From positions 146,275 to 210,274 of the forward strand of contig CAMCGB010000001.1 of assembly GCA_945874355.1 (NCBI GenBank): a stretch of DNA of 64,000 bases, given 5' to 3'. The translations under genes and the position numbers were made by a program. The notes below the pieces were generated by a model, which was not told the DNA's origin, made no database searches, and saw only the letters and a program-made list of their open reading frames with translations. How positions within the stretch are numbered: the first letter of the stretch is position 1; each line of letters starts with the position of its first letter. This DNA comes from an uncultured Bacteroides sp. GTDB lineage: Bacteria; Bacteroidota; Bacteroidia; Bacteroidales; UBA932. Shown one piece after another: positions 1 to 7,794 of this stretch.

Positions 1-1
1 T

Positions 2-832
2 TCTTTTGCTGTCAGCACATCTGCACAGCAGGCTTTCCAGAACCTTTCCATCGGTTTTGAGGCCGGAACCACCGGTCTGGGAGTGGAACTTGCCCTCCCG
101 GTCATCAGCAACCACGTTGTACTCAAGGGCGGTCTGACTCTTCCTTCCCTCTCGCTTGCAAGGGATTTCAGTCTTGATGCTTCTCCTCTGAACTCCTGCA
201 TCGACGATGCGAACCAGGCCCTTATGGATGCTGGAGTGGATGACAGGATCAACACCCGTTTCTCTTCCATAGGTGTCAAGGGAGATGCCCTTCTGAATTT
301 CACCGCAGCACGTGTGCTTCTTGAATTCTATCCTTTCAAGAAGAGCGGACTGCACATCACGGCCGGAGCTTATTTCGGAATGGGAGACAGCTTTTTGAGC
401 GCAAATCTTCAGACAACCGACACGTTCTTCTCTGAGTACAAGGCGGTTGAGGCTGAATTCGATGCCATAAACCAAAAATATGCCGACCTCGCCGGCTACG
501 AGCAGGTCAACCTGGACTCTCCCAAGTTCAATCTTGACGGCAAGACTTATCAGCTAGCAATGGAAGAGGACAGGGCTTATGTTTCCGCCCGTCTTCAGAT
601 GGCAAAAATCCGTCCTTATCTCGGAATCGGTTTCGGGCGAAGCATTCCCAAGGGTCATCTCGGCTTCCAGTTCGACCTCGGCGTATGGTATCACGGAGTG
701 CCTTCCATCGAGAGTGACCAGCAGGTTGAGTTCGATTCTTCTGCAACCGAAGTTTACGGGGAAATCCCCTATATGGACCAGGCCATTGTTTATCCTCACG
801 TGAGCCTGAGGCTGATTTATAAAATATTCTAG
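2..832 (+). CDS. Outer-membrane beta-barrel protein, 5' end missing
   Basis: The frame is already open at base 2, so the start lies outside the window; the internal GTG at 83 is not the start. The visible N-terminus (SFAVSTSAQQAF) looks like the tail of a signal peptide with cleavage near SAQ-A. About 276 residues follow, with alternating polar and aromatic strands (LHITAGAYFGMG, AYVSARLQMAKIRPYLGIGFG) and a C-terminal LRLIYKIF ending in phenylalanine, as is usual for BamA-inserted barrels. It is followed at 8 bp by a secreted protein and then by another barrel protein, so the three probably form an envelope operon. No specific ligand can be named from the sequence. Confidence 0.75.
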   Translation, partial: SFAVSTSAQQAFQNLSIGFEAGTTGLGVELALPVISNHVVLKGGLTLPSLSLARDFSLDASPLNSCIDDANQALMDAGVDDRINTRFSSIGVKGDALLNFTAARVLLEFYPFKKSGLHITAGAYFGMGDSFLSANLQTTDTFFSEYKAVEAEFDAINQKYADLAGYEQVNLDSPKFNLDGKTYQLAMEEDRAYVSARLQMAKIRPYLGIGFGRSIPKGHLGFQFDLGVWYHGVPSIESDQQVEFDSSATEVYGEIPYMDQAIVYPHVSLRLIYKIF

Positions 833-840
833 TTGTTCTT

Positions 841-1530
841 ATGACATTTTCCGGTCTGGCCCTCGCCTGCATCTTGCTTTCCTCTGCCCCCGCGGCACCG
901 GAAGCATATTTCTGTACCACCGAGGGCCGGACTCTGCGTTACGAAAGGCGCTGGGCTGATTCTTCACGGCGTGACGGCTCCCTTAAATGGACCCATATTC
1001 TGAGCATCGATAAAGTCAGCCGCAAGGACGGGAAGACCCTGGTTGACTACAGCTCCACTTTCCGCACTCCGGACGGGAAGCTTATGTACGGAGGCCCCAT
1101 ACTTTTGCGCTCCGAAGTGAGCAGGGAGGGAGATGTCGTAGTTGACCTTGCCTCGAGCACTGCTTCGGCCCTGTCTTCCACCCTCGGGCTGAAGGCTGAG
1201 AGCGAGCCCTGCCCGTCAGTGCTGCCTGCCGGTATGAACGCTTCGACGCTGCTTGAGAACGCCTCGTTCCAGGTCAAGTGCGGTCCATTGAAGTATAGGG
1301 TCGTCGTAGATGGGCGTAAAGTTGAGGGAAGACAGACCCTGAAGCTCTCCTGCGGAACTTTCGACTGCATTGTGGTCAGTGAGCACAAGGTCGAGAAAGG
1401 CCCGGGGCGCAACCGCGAGACTTATTCCAGGACCTGGTATGCAAAAGGTGTAGGTATGGTGCGTCACGATACCTTCGATGCCTCGCACCGACTTCAGACG
1501 AGTGAACTCTTGGTTCAGATAACGGATTGA
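841..1530 (+). CDS. Secreted DUF3108/TapB-like protein
   Basis: This 229-residue protein begins with a short hydrophobic export signal (roughly residues 1-22, MTFSGLALACILLSSAP...). The mature part is a beta-rich domain, with a C-terminal block reading TWYAKGVGMVRHDTF followed by a final strand. That pattern recalls the DUF3108/TapB-like periplasmic proteins of Bacteroidetes, in which a YAKGVG-like turn precedes the last strand; this assignment is from memory of the family and is moderate. The ATG lies 8 bp after the upstream barrel gene and the stop touches the next gene, so co-transcription is likely. Function is unknown. A role in envelope or exopolysaccharide assembly is inference from neighbours only. 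Confidence 0.6.
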   Translation: MTFSGLALACILLSSAPAAPEAYFCTTEGRTLRYERRWADSSRRDGSLKWTHILSIDKVSRKDGKTLVDYSSTFRTPDGKLMYGGPILLRSEVSREGDVVVDLASSTASALSSTLGLKAESEPCPSVLPAGMNASTLLENASFQVKCGPLKYRVVVDGRKVEGRQTLKLSCGTFDCIVVSEHKVEKGPGRNRETYSRTWYAKGVGMVRHDTFDASHRLQTSELLVQITD

Positions 1531-1532
1531 TT

Positions 1533-2738
1533 ATGAGACGTGTTTTGTTTAAGAGAGTGTTGGTCTGCCTGGTCGTGGCAGCCGTTTCAATCGTCAGATG
1601 CGCCGCGCAGGTCGAAGCTTCTGATCCGTTGAGCGTGGAGGATGCCGAACGGCTTCTGATCCGGGAAGGCTTCGCCAATATCCGTACTCTTGAGGAGGAA
1701 TCGCGTCTTGTGTTTACCCTGGAGTGCGACTCCTACAAACTGCCTTCCGAAGGCTTTTCAGTAGCCAGAAAAATAGTCGAAAGGATTGCCGGGAGCTCTG
1801 AAATGGAGCTGAAAATCATAGGATTGGACAGAGGCATCCCGCAGGTGACAATGACACGCGATAAGGGAGCGGAGAGCTGGCATACCACTCGGAAGCTGGA
1901 TTCGGGCTGGGATGAAGTGAAGAAGCTTAAGCCCAAAGAGAGCCTTACAGGGAAAGTGGATATAGTAGTCTATCCGCAAGTCTCCCTTATGAACTTGATA
2001 ATCAATCAGGTATATCAATCCCTGTGGCAGCTCAGCCCCGCACTTGAAGTGAGCCTGTGGAAAGGGATGAAATTCTCCTATCAAGTAAAAATTCCTGTTT
2101 TCAATGACGGGTACGGCGATCTTGAATCCAAAGTTCATCCCGGAATAGTCTCGCTTTCACAGAGTTTCAGAGATCCCTGGAAGTTGAATCTGCAAGGTAA
2201 AGTCACTATAGGCGCCTTCGCGGGGAACCGGTATGGCGCCGCCCTGGAGGCGAGCTGGTACCTGCCTGGTGACCAGGTATGGTTTGATACCCAGCTGGGA
2301 TTGATTTCCAATTATTACTGGGAGGGCTTCTACTTCAAGTTCAGCCGGGATTTCTACTTCCGCTGGAATGCGGCTGTAAACTGCTACTGCCCGCCTCTTC
2401 ACACCCAGTTCACTCTCCGCGCCCAGCAGTTCCTCATCGGCGACATAGGTCTCAAGTACGAAATGATACGCCATTTCTCCCGTTGTTCCGTAGGACTGTA
2501 TGCCGAAAAGTCGAAGGGAGTGGATATGAATGTAGGTTTCCGCTTCCAGATATCCCTTCCGCCGTACCGTCACGCGCGTAGGGGCTACATCCCCCGCATT
2601 ACCGTTTCGGACCAGATGGGAATGTCGTACAATGCCAATAATGAAAAATTCTACTATCGCGAATGGCGTACTGAGGCATCGGACAACATCATGAGCCGCA
2701 ATTATTTCAATCCTTTTCATTTGGACGGCGACAAATAG
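1533..2738 (+). CDS. YjbH-like outer-membrane protein
   Basis: A 401-residue exported protein. I chose the ATG at 1533, two bases after the preceding stop, over the TTG at 1527 that overlaps that stop. Residues 1-26 are a signal peptide (MRRVLFKRVLVCLV...CAAQ). Residues of about 35-110 form a small alpha/beta domain (AERLLIREGFANIRTL then MELKIIGLDRGIPQ) resembling the repeat domain of YjbH-type exopolysaccharide proteins. The rest alternates in barrel fashion with many aromatics (NYYWEGFYFKFSRDFYFRWN). It is shorter than classical YjbH. With the two upstream genes it forms a likely three-gene envelope operon. The YjbH link is weak family recall; the outer-membrane barrel call is firmer. Confidence 0.55.
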   Translation: MRRVLFKRVLVCLVVAAVSIVRCAAQVEASDPLSVEDAERLLIREGFANIRTLEEESRLVFTLECDSYKLPSEGFSVARKIVERIAGSSEMELKIIGLDRGIPQVTMTRDKGAESWHTTRKLDSGWDEVKKLKPKESLTGKVDIVVYPQVSLMNLIINQVYQSLWQLSPALEVSLWKGMKFSYQVKIPVFNDGYGDLESKVHPGIVSLSQSFRDPWKLNLQGKVTIGAFAGNRYGAALEASWYLPGDQVWFDTQLGLISNYYWEGFYFKFSRDFYFRWNAAVNCYCPPLHTQFTLRAQQFLIGDIGLKYEMIRHFSRCSVGLYAEKSKGVDMNVGFRFQISLPPYRHARRGYIPRITVSDQMGMSYNANNEKFYYREWRTEASDNIMSRNYFNPFHLDGDK

Positions 2739-2769
2739 TCCATTTTTCTCGCCTTTTGGGCTCTGAAAG

Positions 2770-2800
2770 TTTGTTTTGTCATTTTTTAGTTATATCTTTG
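2770..2800 (+). promoter_or_regulatory. Bacteroidetes sigma-ABfr promoter for the DUF3869 lipoprotein
   Basis: TTTG at 2770-2773, a 19-bp spacer and TATCTTTG at 2793-2800 match the -33/-7 consensus TTTG and TAnnTTTG exactly. The predicted transcript starts near 2804 and has a leader of about 70 nt before the ATG at 2876. Confidence 0.75.
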
Positions 2801-2875
2801 CTCGCTGAATAGTATGGTGTAGTGTGACCATAATTCAAGTTGGAAATAAGTTTAATGTTTAATAGTACTTACAAA

Positions 2876-3775
2876 ATGAAAAAACTTTACATGCTTTTGG
2901 CTTTGGTGGGCATTTTCGCCGCCTGCCAGCCTGAAGAGTTGCAGACCACCTTCGAGGTAGATGCCGCCAAGGCTGTTATCGATGTTACCTGCATCGATAT
3001 TCAGACCAATCAGCCCGCTGCGGCAGAGCTTACCACCAGCGCTGGTGTGGTATCCGGAAGTCAGGTCATTCTCACCGGTAACAAGGAACTCCCTGCTACC
3101 GAGGTTTCAATTTCCGCTGTATATCAGGGAAAGACTTACGGACCCGTGAAGGTTAGCGTAAACGCCCTCAAGGCCGGTGGAAACGCTGTTTACTCCGCTA
3201 CTATCGTAGTTGGCGAGCTTCTTCCCGTGAACCCCGATCCCGCAGCATACGACTGCGCACCTAAGGGCGCCGCAAGCGTTACTGTTTCCGATCCTATCTA
3301 CTTCACCCGCAACGACGGTCACGCTCTTGTTGACCACGCCGGCAAGAAGTACGCAAAGAACCTGACCGAGTACGCTTTCGAGTTCTCAGTAGTATGGAAC
3401 GCCTTCTCAGGAAGCGAGGTTTCCACATTCACCAACGTCGCTGATGAGGACGACGCTCTCGTATTCAGCAAGTATGTAGCCGCTTTCAACTCAGGAAAGG
3501 TTACCACCGAGCAGCTTTACAAGGGAACGGTTTCCGCTTGGGCTTACTACACCGTTTACCAGAACAACACTCTCTCCGCACAGGTTTATGAGGTTACCAA
3601 GACCCTCGACGGACAGACCACTTCTGTTGGTGAGTTCACCGTTGTAAACTACGCTTCTTCAGTTCAGTTCGAGGAAATCGCCAACCCTGAAGGACACGGT
3701 CACTACCACTACGGACACGGTACTCCTCACTCTGACGATACCAACGCCGGTGGCGGAATCATCGCAGCTGAGTAA
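2876..3775 (+). CDS. DUF3869-like surface lipoprotein
   Basis: A 299-residue protein. The ATG at 2876 (MKKLYMLLALVGIFAAC) gives a perfect lipoprotein signal with a lipobox ending in Cys17; the longer frame starting at 2840 would bury that signal. The mature N-terminus holds an Ig-like beta-sandwich (residues of about 25-110, with STSAG and ALKAGGNAVYSATIVVGE strands), followed by a second beta-rich region and a His/Gly tail with HGHYHYGHG. The arrangement fits DUF3869 proteins of Bacteroidales (family recall). Codon choice is strongly biased, as in the next gene, suggesting high expression. It has its own strong promoter and sits 39 bp before the OmpA gene. The His-rich tail could bind metal, which is inference. 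Confidence 0.7.
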   Translation: MKKLYMLLALVGIFAACQPEELQTTFEVDAAKAVIDVTCIDIQTNQPAAAELTTSAGVVSGSQVILTGNKELPATEVSISAVYQGKTYGPVKVSVNALKAGGNAVYSATIVVGELLPVNPDPAAYDCAPKGAASVTVSDPIYFTRNDGHALVDHAGKKYAKNLTEYAFEFSVVWNAFSGSEVSTFTNVADEDDALVFSKYVAAFNSGKVTTEQLYKGTVSAWAYYTVYQNNTLSAQVYEVTKTLDGQTTSVGEFTVVNYASSVQFEEIANPEGHGHYHYGHGTPHSDDTNAGGGIIAAE

Positions 3776-3814
3776 TCTGGAAGGAAGTATTAACTGATAA
3801 ATTGAATTTAAGAT

Positions 3815-4972
3815 ATGAAAATCAAGGTTTTAGCATTGTCGCTTGCTGTGGTTGCAGCTGCATTCACCGCAAACGCTCAGACTACCTGCAAGGGTAACGA
3901 CATCTTTGTAGGTGTGGGTGTAGGAGCTATTTCACCTTTCACTCCCGGCCTGAACGCTCCTTCTGTATATGCCAACATTGAGGTCGGCAAGTACATTACT
4001 CCTGTATGGGGTGTTCGTGGCGTGATTGGAGGCCCTTTCCAGTCTCTTAACGCAAACAAGGGAAATGCCACCATCAACACCAGCTCTCCTGATGTAAAGG
4101 CTTATAAGAACAAGCTCTTCGGTGAGCTCAACTTCGACGCAATGTTCAACATTTCGAACCTCTTCGCCGACAATCTCGCCAAGTTCGACGTATATCTGTT
4201 CGCAGGTCCTACCCTCAACTTCTCTTCAGTAGGTACCAAGTTCGCTGATGTTCAGAACGCTGAGGTTCTCCTCGTCGAGGAGTGCAACGACTTTAAGGTT
4301 CGCGCAGGCGCTACCGTAGGTCTCGGACTTGCCTACAACTTCACCAAGAGCTTCGCTCTCGGACTTGAGGGACGCTTCGGAGTTACCCCTTCAATCTTCG
4401 GTGACGCTGACGCTTACCGCAAGGCAGAGGGAACCGGTCGTCTGGCCATCAACGGTGTTTGGACCATCGGTGGCAAGCACGGCAAGATTGCCCGCGCAGC
4501 ATCAGCAGCCGCAGCAGCCGGATACCTCTCAAAGGAGGCTGTTGACGCTATCGTAAACGAGGCTCTCGAGAAGAATCCCAAGATTGTTGAGAAGGTTGTC
4601 GAGAAGGAAGTCATCAAGCAGGTTGAGAAGCTCGTCAACAACGATGTTCCTTCTTCTACCGCTATCTTCTTCGAGATCGGCAAGGCTACCCTTACCAGCA
4701 AGGATAAGGCTCGCATCAAGCTTTATGCTGAGTCTATCAACGCTTGCAAGGACGACAGCGTCTTCGAGGTCGGCGGATATGCAGACAAGAAGACCGGTAG
4801 CGCAAAGACCAACCAGAAGCTTTCAGAGAAGCGTGCCCAGACCGTTTACGATGCTCTCGTTGCTGAGGGAGTTGATCCCAGCAGACTTGAGAAGAAGGCT
4901 TACGGTGGTGTAGACGCCATCTTCTTCAACAACGACGTTCTTTCACGTACCGTTATCATCAAGAAGAAATAA
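3815..4972 (+). CDS. OmpA-family outer-membrane protein
   Basis: A 385-residue protein with a signal peptide (MKIKVLALSLAVVAAAFTANAQ), an N-terminal eight-strand-like barrel to about residue 225, an Ala-rich then Val/Glu/Lys-rich linker (KIVEKVVEKEVIKQVEKLV), and a C-terminal OmpA peptidoglycan-binding domain from about 275. In the OmpA domain, TAIFFEIGKATLTSKDK, EVGGYADKKTGS and NQKLSEKRAQTV correspond to the conserved motifs that grip diaminopimelate. It anchors the outer membrane to the wall. Codon use is highly biased to a few C/T-ending codons, as in abundant proteins. A strong hairpin terminator follows. Confidence 0.93.
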   Translation: MKIKVLALSLAVVAAAFTANAQTTCKGNDIFVGVGVGAISPFTPGLNAPSVYANIEVGKYITPVWGVRGVIGGPFQSLNANKGNATINTSSPDVKAYKNKLFGELNFDAMFNISNLFADNLAKFDVYLFAGPTLNFSSVGTKFADVQNAEVLLVEECNDFKVRAGATVGLGLAYNFTKSFALGLEGRFGVTPSIFGDADAYRKAEGTGRLAINGVWTIGGKHGKIARAASAAAAAGYLSKEAVDAIVNEALEKNPKIVEKVVEKEVIKQVEKLVNNDVPSSTAIFFEIGKATLTSKDKARIKLYAESINACKDDSVFEVGGYADKKTGSAKTNQKLSEKRAQTVYDALVAEGVDPSRLEKKAYGGVDAIFFNNDVLSRTVIIKKK

Positions 4973-4990
4973 TTCACCTTCTATCATAAA

Positions 4991-5017
4991 GGCGGCTGCC
5001 ACGCAGCCGCCTTTTTT
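4991..5017 (+). terminator. Intrinsic terminator after the OmpA gene
   Basis: A perfect 9-bp stem GGCGGCTGC / GCAGCCGCC (4991-4999 with 5003-5011), a CAC loop and a run of six T form a textbook intrinsic terminator 18 bp after the OmpA stop codon. Confidence 0.92.
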
Positions 5018-5035
5018 AATTATTGACTTCCGACT

Positions 5036-6211
5036 ATGAATTGCATCGAAAAGTTCGAAGAAATCTATCGCAAGGCTCCCCAGAGCGTTGCTTTCTGCCC
5101 TTACAGGGTTTGCCCCCTGGGTGCTCATACAGACCATCAGAAAGGCAAAGTGACAGGATTCGCCATAGATAAAGGTATCCATATAGCCTTCAGTCCCAAG
5201 CTGAACGGTGTGGTTGAGCTTGCCTCCCTTCAGTTCGACAAACGCGCCCAATGGCACGTAAGAGACGTCCCCGAGCACAAAAGGGAAGACTGGGCTGACT
5301 ACCTTCGCGGAGCTACTCTGGAGCTTTCTACCCGTTATCCTCTGCGCAACGGTATCAGCGGAGTCATCGAAGGAAGTTTGCCTATAGGCGGTCTGTCGTC
5401 ATCTGCCGCGGTTACGATTGCTTTTATATCCGCTCTGTGCAGGGTCAACGACATCAAGCCCAGCCAGGACGAGATAATCCAGATTGCTCTCAGTGCCGAG
5501 GTCAATTATGTCGGAGTGTCAGTAGGAAAGCTCGACCAGAGTTGTGAAGTCTATTGTCGCGCCGACCAGCTGCTCTACCTTGATACCCAGGACGACAGCT
5601 ATGAGCTCATCTCAGCTCCTGAAGGTATGAAACCCTGGAAAATCGGCATCTTTTTCTCCGGTCTTGAGCGCAATCTAGCTTCGAGCAAGTACAATATGAG
5701 AGTCGATGAGGTCCGCAGTGCCGCTTATGCGCTGAAAGCCTATTCCGGAATGGAATACGGCAAATTCAGGCAGACTTTCCTACGCGATGTGCCCTACGAA
5801 ACATTCCTGGAGTATAAAGACAGACTGCCGGAGACTTTCCGCAAACGTGCCGAGCATTTCTACACCGAGCAGGAAAGGGTAGAGGAAGGCGTGCAGGCCT
5901 GGAAAAGGGGTGATATTGACGCTTTCGGCGATGCGATAAAGCGCAGTGGAGAGTCCTCGATCAACAATTGGGAGACAGGCTCGGAAGAGTTGAAGGCCCT
6001 TAGTGAAATCATTCTGCGTCAGGACGGAGTTTATGGAGCAAGGTTCAGCGGAGCCGGTTTCAAGGGCTGCTGTATGGCTCTTATCGATCCTGGCTATGAA
6101 GAAAGCATAGAGCGTAATGTCCGTGGGGAGTATCTCAAACTTTTCCCTGCCCTGGGCGACAAATACCTTTTCTGCTCGTGCCTCAGCGCCGACGGCATCG
6201 AACTCATTTAA
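5036..6211 (+). CDS. GHMP sugar kinase, galacturonokinase/galactokinase-like
   Basis: A 391-residue GHMP-superfamily kinase that would phosphorylate C1 of a free sugar with ATP. Motif 1 reads PYRVCPLGAHTDHQKG (residues 22-37), the sugar-binding signature of the galactokinase family. The ATP loop is LPIGGLSSSAAV (115-126), and the C-terminal GHMP motif is ARFSGAGFKGC. The wording PYRVCPLGAH-x-DHQ, rather than GRVNLIGEHTDYN of true GalK, resembles plant D-galacturonic acid kinase (recalled, not searched). A nucleotidyltransferase follows 11 bp downstream, so the product is probably activated to an NDP-sugar. Substrate candidates are galacturonate, glucuronate, arabinose and galactose. The kinase class is firm and the substrate is not. 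Confidence 0.85.
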   Translation: MNCIEKFEEIYRKAPQSVAFCPYRVCPLGAHTDHQKGKVTGFAIDKGIHIAFSPKLNGVVELASLQFDKRAQWHVRDVPEHKREDWADYLRGATLELSTRYPLRNGISGVIEGSLPIGGLSSSAAVTIAFISALCRVNDIKPSQDEIIQIALSAEVNYVGVSVGKLDQSCEVYCRADQLLYLDTQDDSYELISAPEGMKPWKIGIFFSGLERNLASSKYNMRVDEVRSAAYALKAYSGMEYGKFRQTFLRDVPYETFLEYKDRLPETFRKRAEHFYTEQERVEEGVQAWKRGDIDAFGDAIKRSGESSINNWETGSEELKALSEIILRQDGVYGARFSGAGFKGCCMALIDPGYEESIERNVRGEYLKLFPALGDKYLFCSCLSADGIELI

Positions 6212-6222
6212 TTGTATTATTT

Positions 6223-6954
6223 ATGAAGTGCATAATTCTTGCCGCCGGTTACGCCACGAGGCTCTATCCTTTGACCGAGAACTTCCCCAAACCTCTTCTC
6301 AAGGTAGGAGAGAAAACCATCCTTGATCACCTGATTGACGATTTGAAGAGCGGAGCGGAGGTGGATGAGTTCGCTGTGGTCACAAACCACAAATTCGCTT
6401 CGCATTTTTCTCAGTGGGCGCCCGAAGGAGTCAGGGTTGTAGATGATATGACTTCGACCAACGAGACAAGGCTGGGAGCTGTCCGGGATATTGAGTTCTG
6501 CCTCAAGTCCCTTGGCTACAAGGACGATATACTGGTCATAGCAGGCGACAATGTGCTGGATTTCAGCTTGAACTCTTTTGTGCGCTACGCTGCTGACAAG
6601 CACGCCTCCTGCATTATGCGCTATTACGAAAGTGAGCCCGCCCGCCTTCGCAAGAGCGCAGTAGTGGAAGTGGACCTGACAGACAGAGTGCTCACGATGG
6701 AAGAAAAACCTTCCGAGCCCAAGAGCAACTGGTGCTGCCCGCCTTTCTACTACTACACAGCAGACGATGCGGCTTTGATCCCTCAGGCCATCAGTGAAGG
6801 TTGCGCCGTGGACGCTCCGGGCTCGTTTGCGAGCTATCTTTCCTCCCGCAGGCCGCTCTATGCGATGCAGATGAGAGGAAAACGCTATGACATAGGCACT
6901 CTTGAGAGCTATAAACAAGTCTGTCAGACTTATAAAGGTATAACAGAGATTTGA
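6223..6954 (+). CDS. Sugar-1-phosphate nucleotidyltransferase
   Basis: A 243-residue protein of the RfbA/GlmU-type nucleotidyltransferase fold, making an NDP-sugar and pyrophosphate from NTP and sugar-1-phosphate. The ATG at 6223 is chosen because MKCIILAAGYATRLYPLT starts directly with the Rossmann strand; the frame is open further upstream but that part overlaps the kinase gene. The signature A-A-G-Y-A-T-R-L with downstream FPKPLL is at residues 7-28, and the metal-binding Asp lies in AGDNVLDFS. The expected GTR is ATR here, a variant seen in several subfamilies. It is translationally close to the kinase gene, so the two probably act in sequence. The nucleotide and sugar are not determined. 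Confidence 0.88.
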   Translation: MKCIILAAGYATRLYPLTENFPKPLLKVGEKTILDHLIDDLKSGAEVDEFAVVTNHKFASHFSQWAPEGVRVVDDMTSTNETRLGAVRDIEFCLKSLGYKDDILVIAGDNVLDFSLNSFVRYAADKHASCIMRYYESEPARLRKSAVVEVDLTDRVLTMEEKPSEPKSNWCCPPFYYYTADDAALIPQAISEGCAVDAPGSFASYLSSRRPLYAMQMRGKRYDIGTLESYKQVCQTYKGITEI

Positions 6955-6969
6955 AATCTCTGTTTTTTT
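6943..6969 (+). terminator. Terminator whose loop contains the stop codon
   Basis: ACAGAGATT (6943-6951) pairs perfectly with AATCTCTGT (6955-6963), and the 3-nt loop is the TGA stop codon of the nucleotidyltransferase. A T-tract follows. Coding sequence therefore forms the 5' arm. Confidence 0.85.
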
Positions 6970-6980
6970 AATTATTTTTG
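6950..6980 (+). promoter_or_regulatory. Promoter for the zapB-like/zapA operon
   Basis: TTTG at 6950-6953, a 19-bp spacer and TATTTTTG at 6973-6980 match the Bacteroidetes consensus. The element overlaps the upstream terminator hairpin. The leader to the ATG at 7005 would be about 20 nt. Confidence 0.7.
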
Positions 6981-7004
6981 CGTTGTCAGCTATAGGATTT
7001 AATT

Positions 7005-7277
7005 ATGCTGGAGGATTTTGAGGGAAAAGTTTTGAAATTGATTTCTCTTTACGAGGCTGAAAAGCAGAGGGCGGACACCCTCTGTCAGGCTCTTGAGTCC
7101 AAGGAAAAGGAAATCCGCAGCTGCAAAATGCAGATTACTGATTTGAACCAACAGATAGACAATCTCCGTCTGGCCATAGCCTTTCAGGCGGTCAGTGAGG
7201 ACAAGAGCGGGGCGCGTGCGCGTATCGATTCGATAATCAGGGAGATTGACAGGTGCATAAAACTTCTGGAGGCTTGA
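7005..7277 (+). CDS. ZapB-like coiled-coil protein
   Basis: A 90-residue, almost entirely helical protein with heptad-like spacing across residues 5-60 (LKLISLYEAEKQRADTL, then IRSCKMQITDLNQQID) and a short C-terminal helix. It ends 2 bp before zapA, an arrangement common in Bacteroidetes where a small coiled-coil protein precedes ZapA. A role as a ZapB-like partner at the FtsZ ring is inference from size, coiled coil and position; no direct sequence signature proves it. Confidence 0.7.
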   Translation: MLEDFEGKVLKLISLYEAEKQRADTLCQALESKEKEIRSCKMQITDLNQQIDNLRLAIAFQAVSEDKSGARARIDSIIREIDRCIKLLEA

Positions 7278-7279
7278 AG

Positions 7280-7567
7280 ATGGGGCAGAAGATTACACTT
7301 AAAATCGGAGGCAGGGATTATCCTTTGACCGCAGAGTCTGAGGAGCTCGAGCAGATGATGCGCCTTGCTGCCGTGGATGTGGACAAAGCTCTGACCCAGT
7401 TCAACGCCCGCTTCCCGGACACCAGTCTTGAGGACAAGCTGGTTTTTGTGGCAGTGCAGGAGACAGTCCGGAAGCTGTATGCGAAGAAAAAGTGGCAAGT
7501 GCTTAAGGATGAAGTGCTTTCGCTTGATTCCAAGCTTGCCTCCTATCTAGAAGGAATAGACAAATAG
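7280..7567 (+). CDS. zapA: Cell division protein ZapA
   Basis: A 95-residue ZapA, which bundles FtsZ protofilaments at midcell. The ATG at 7280 gives MGQKITLKIGGRDYPLTA, the typical start with the short beta-hairpin (I-x-G-x-x-Y-P-L). The dimerising helix follows (EELEQMMRLAAVDVDKAL) and then the long C-terminal coiled coil. Length and order fit the family. It follows the coiled-coil gene by 2 bp. Its stop codon directly abuts the structured RNA and the rny gene comes next. Confidence 0.9.
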   Translation: MGQKITLKIGGRDYPLTAESEELEQMMRLAAVDVDKALTQFNARFPDTSLEDKLVFVAVQETVRKLYAKKKWQVLKDEVLSLDSKLASYLEGIDK

Positions 7568-7719
7568 CCGTCAGGCCCATCTTCTGAAAACAACAAGTTC
7601 TTCGGAACCGGGTCTGCTCACGCCGGGGAAAACAAGCCCGCTTGACGGGAAGTTTGATACGGGGTGGAACCCAAATCTTTTTCAGAGTATTTTCTGAAAG
7701 TTCGGCCGACGGCTTTTTT
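7567..7719 (+). ncRNA. ssrS: Structured RNA between zapA and rny, probably 6S RNA
   Basis: The ends close on each other: GCCGTC-A-GGCC (7567-7577) pairs with GGCC-GACGGC (7704-7713), followed by TTTTTT. Inside, TCTGAAAA (7583-7590) can pair with TTTTCAGA (7679-7686), but the latter can instead form a local hairpin with TCTGAAA (7693-7699). A GTTC-TTCG-GAAC tetraloop hairpin lies centrally. A long closed rod with a switchable opening resembles 6S RNA, which occupies a zapA-linked site in many bacteria. At about 150 nt it is short for 6S, so the 5' end may differ. No good promoter is visible inside zapA. The identity is moderate; an RNA element is likely. Confidence 0.55.
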
Positions 7720-7794
7720 ATAACGACAGTTTCTGCTGCTTGCGCGCTGAAGCTGCCGTTTTTGCGATTTAGTAACATTATATATTTATAGAGT

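Noticed and set aside
83..832. GTG at 83 as the true start of the first gene
   Set aside because: The frame is open to base 2 and the upstream residues look like the end of an export signal and the first barrel strand.
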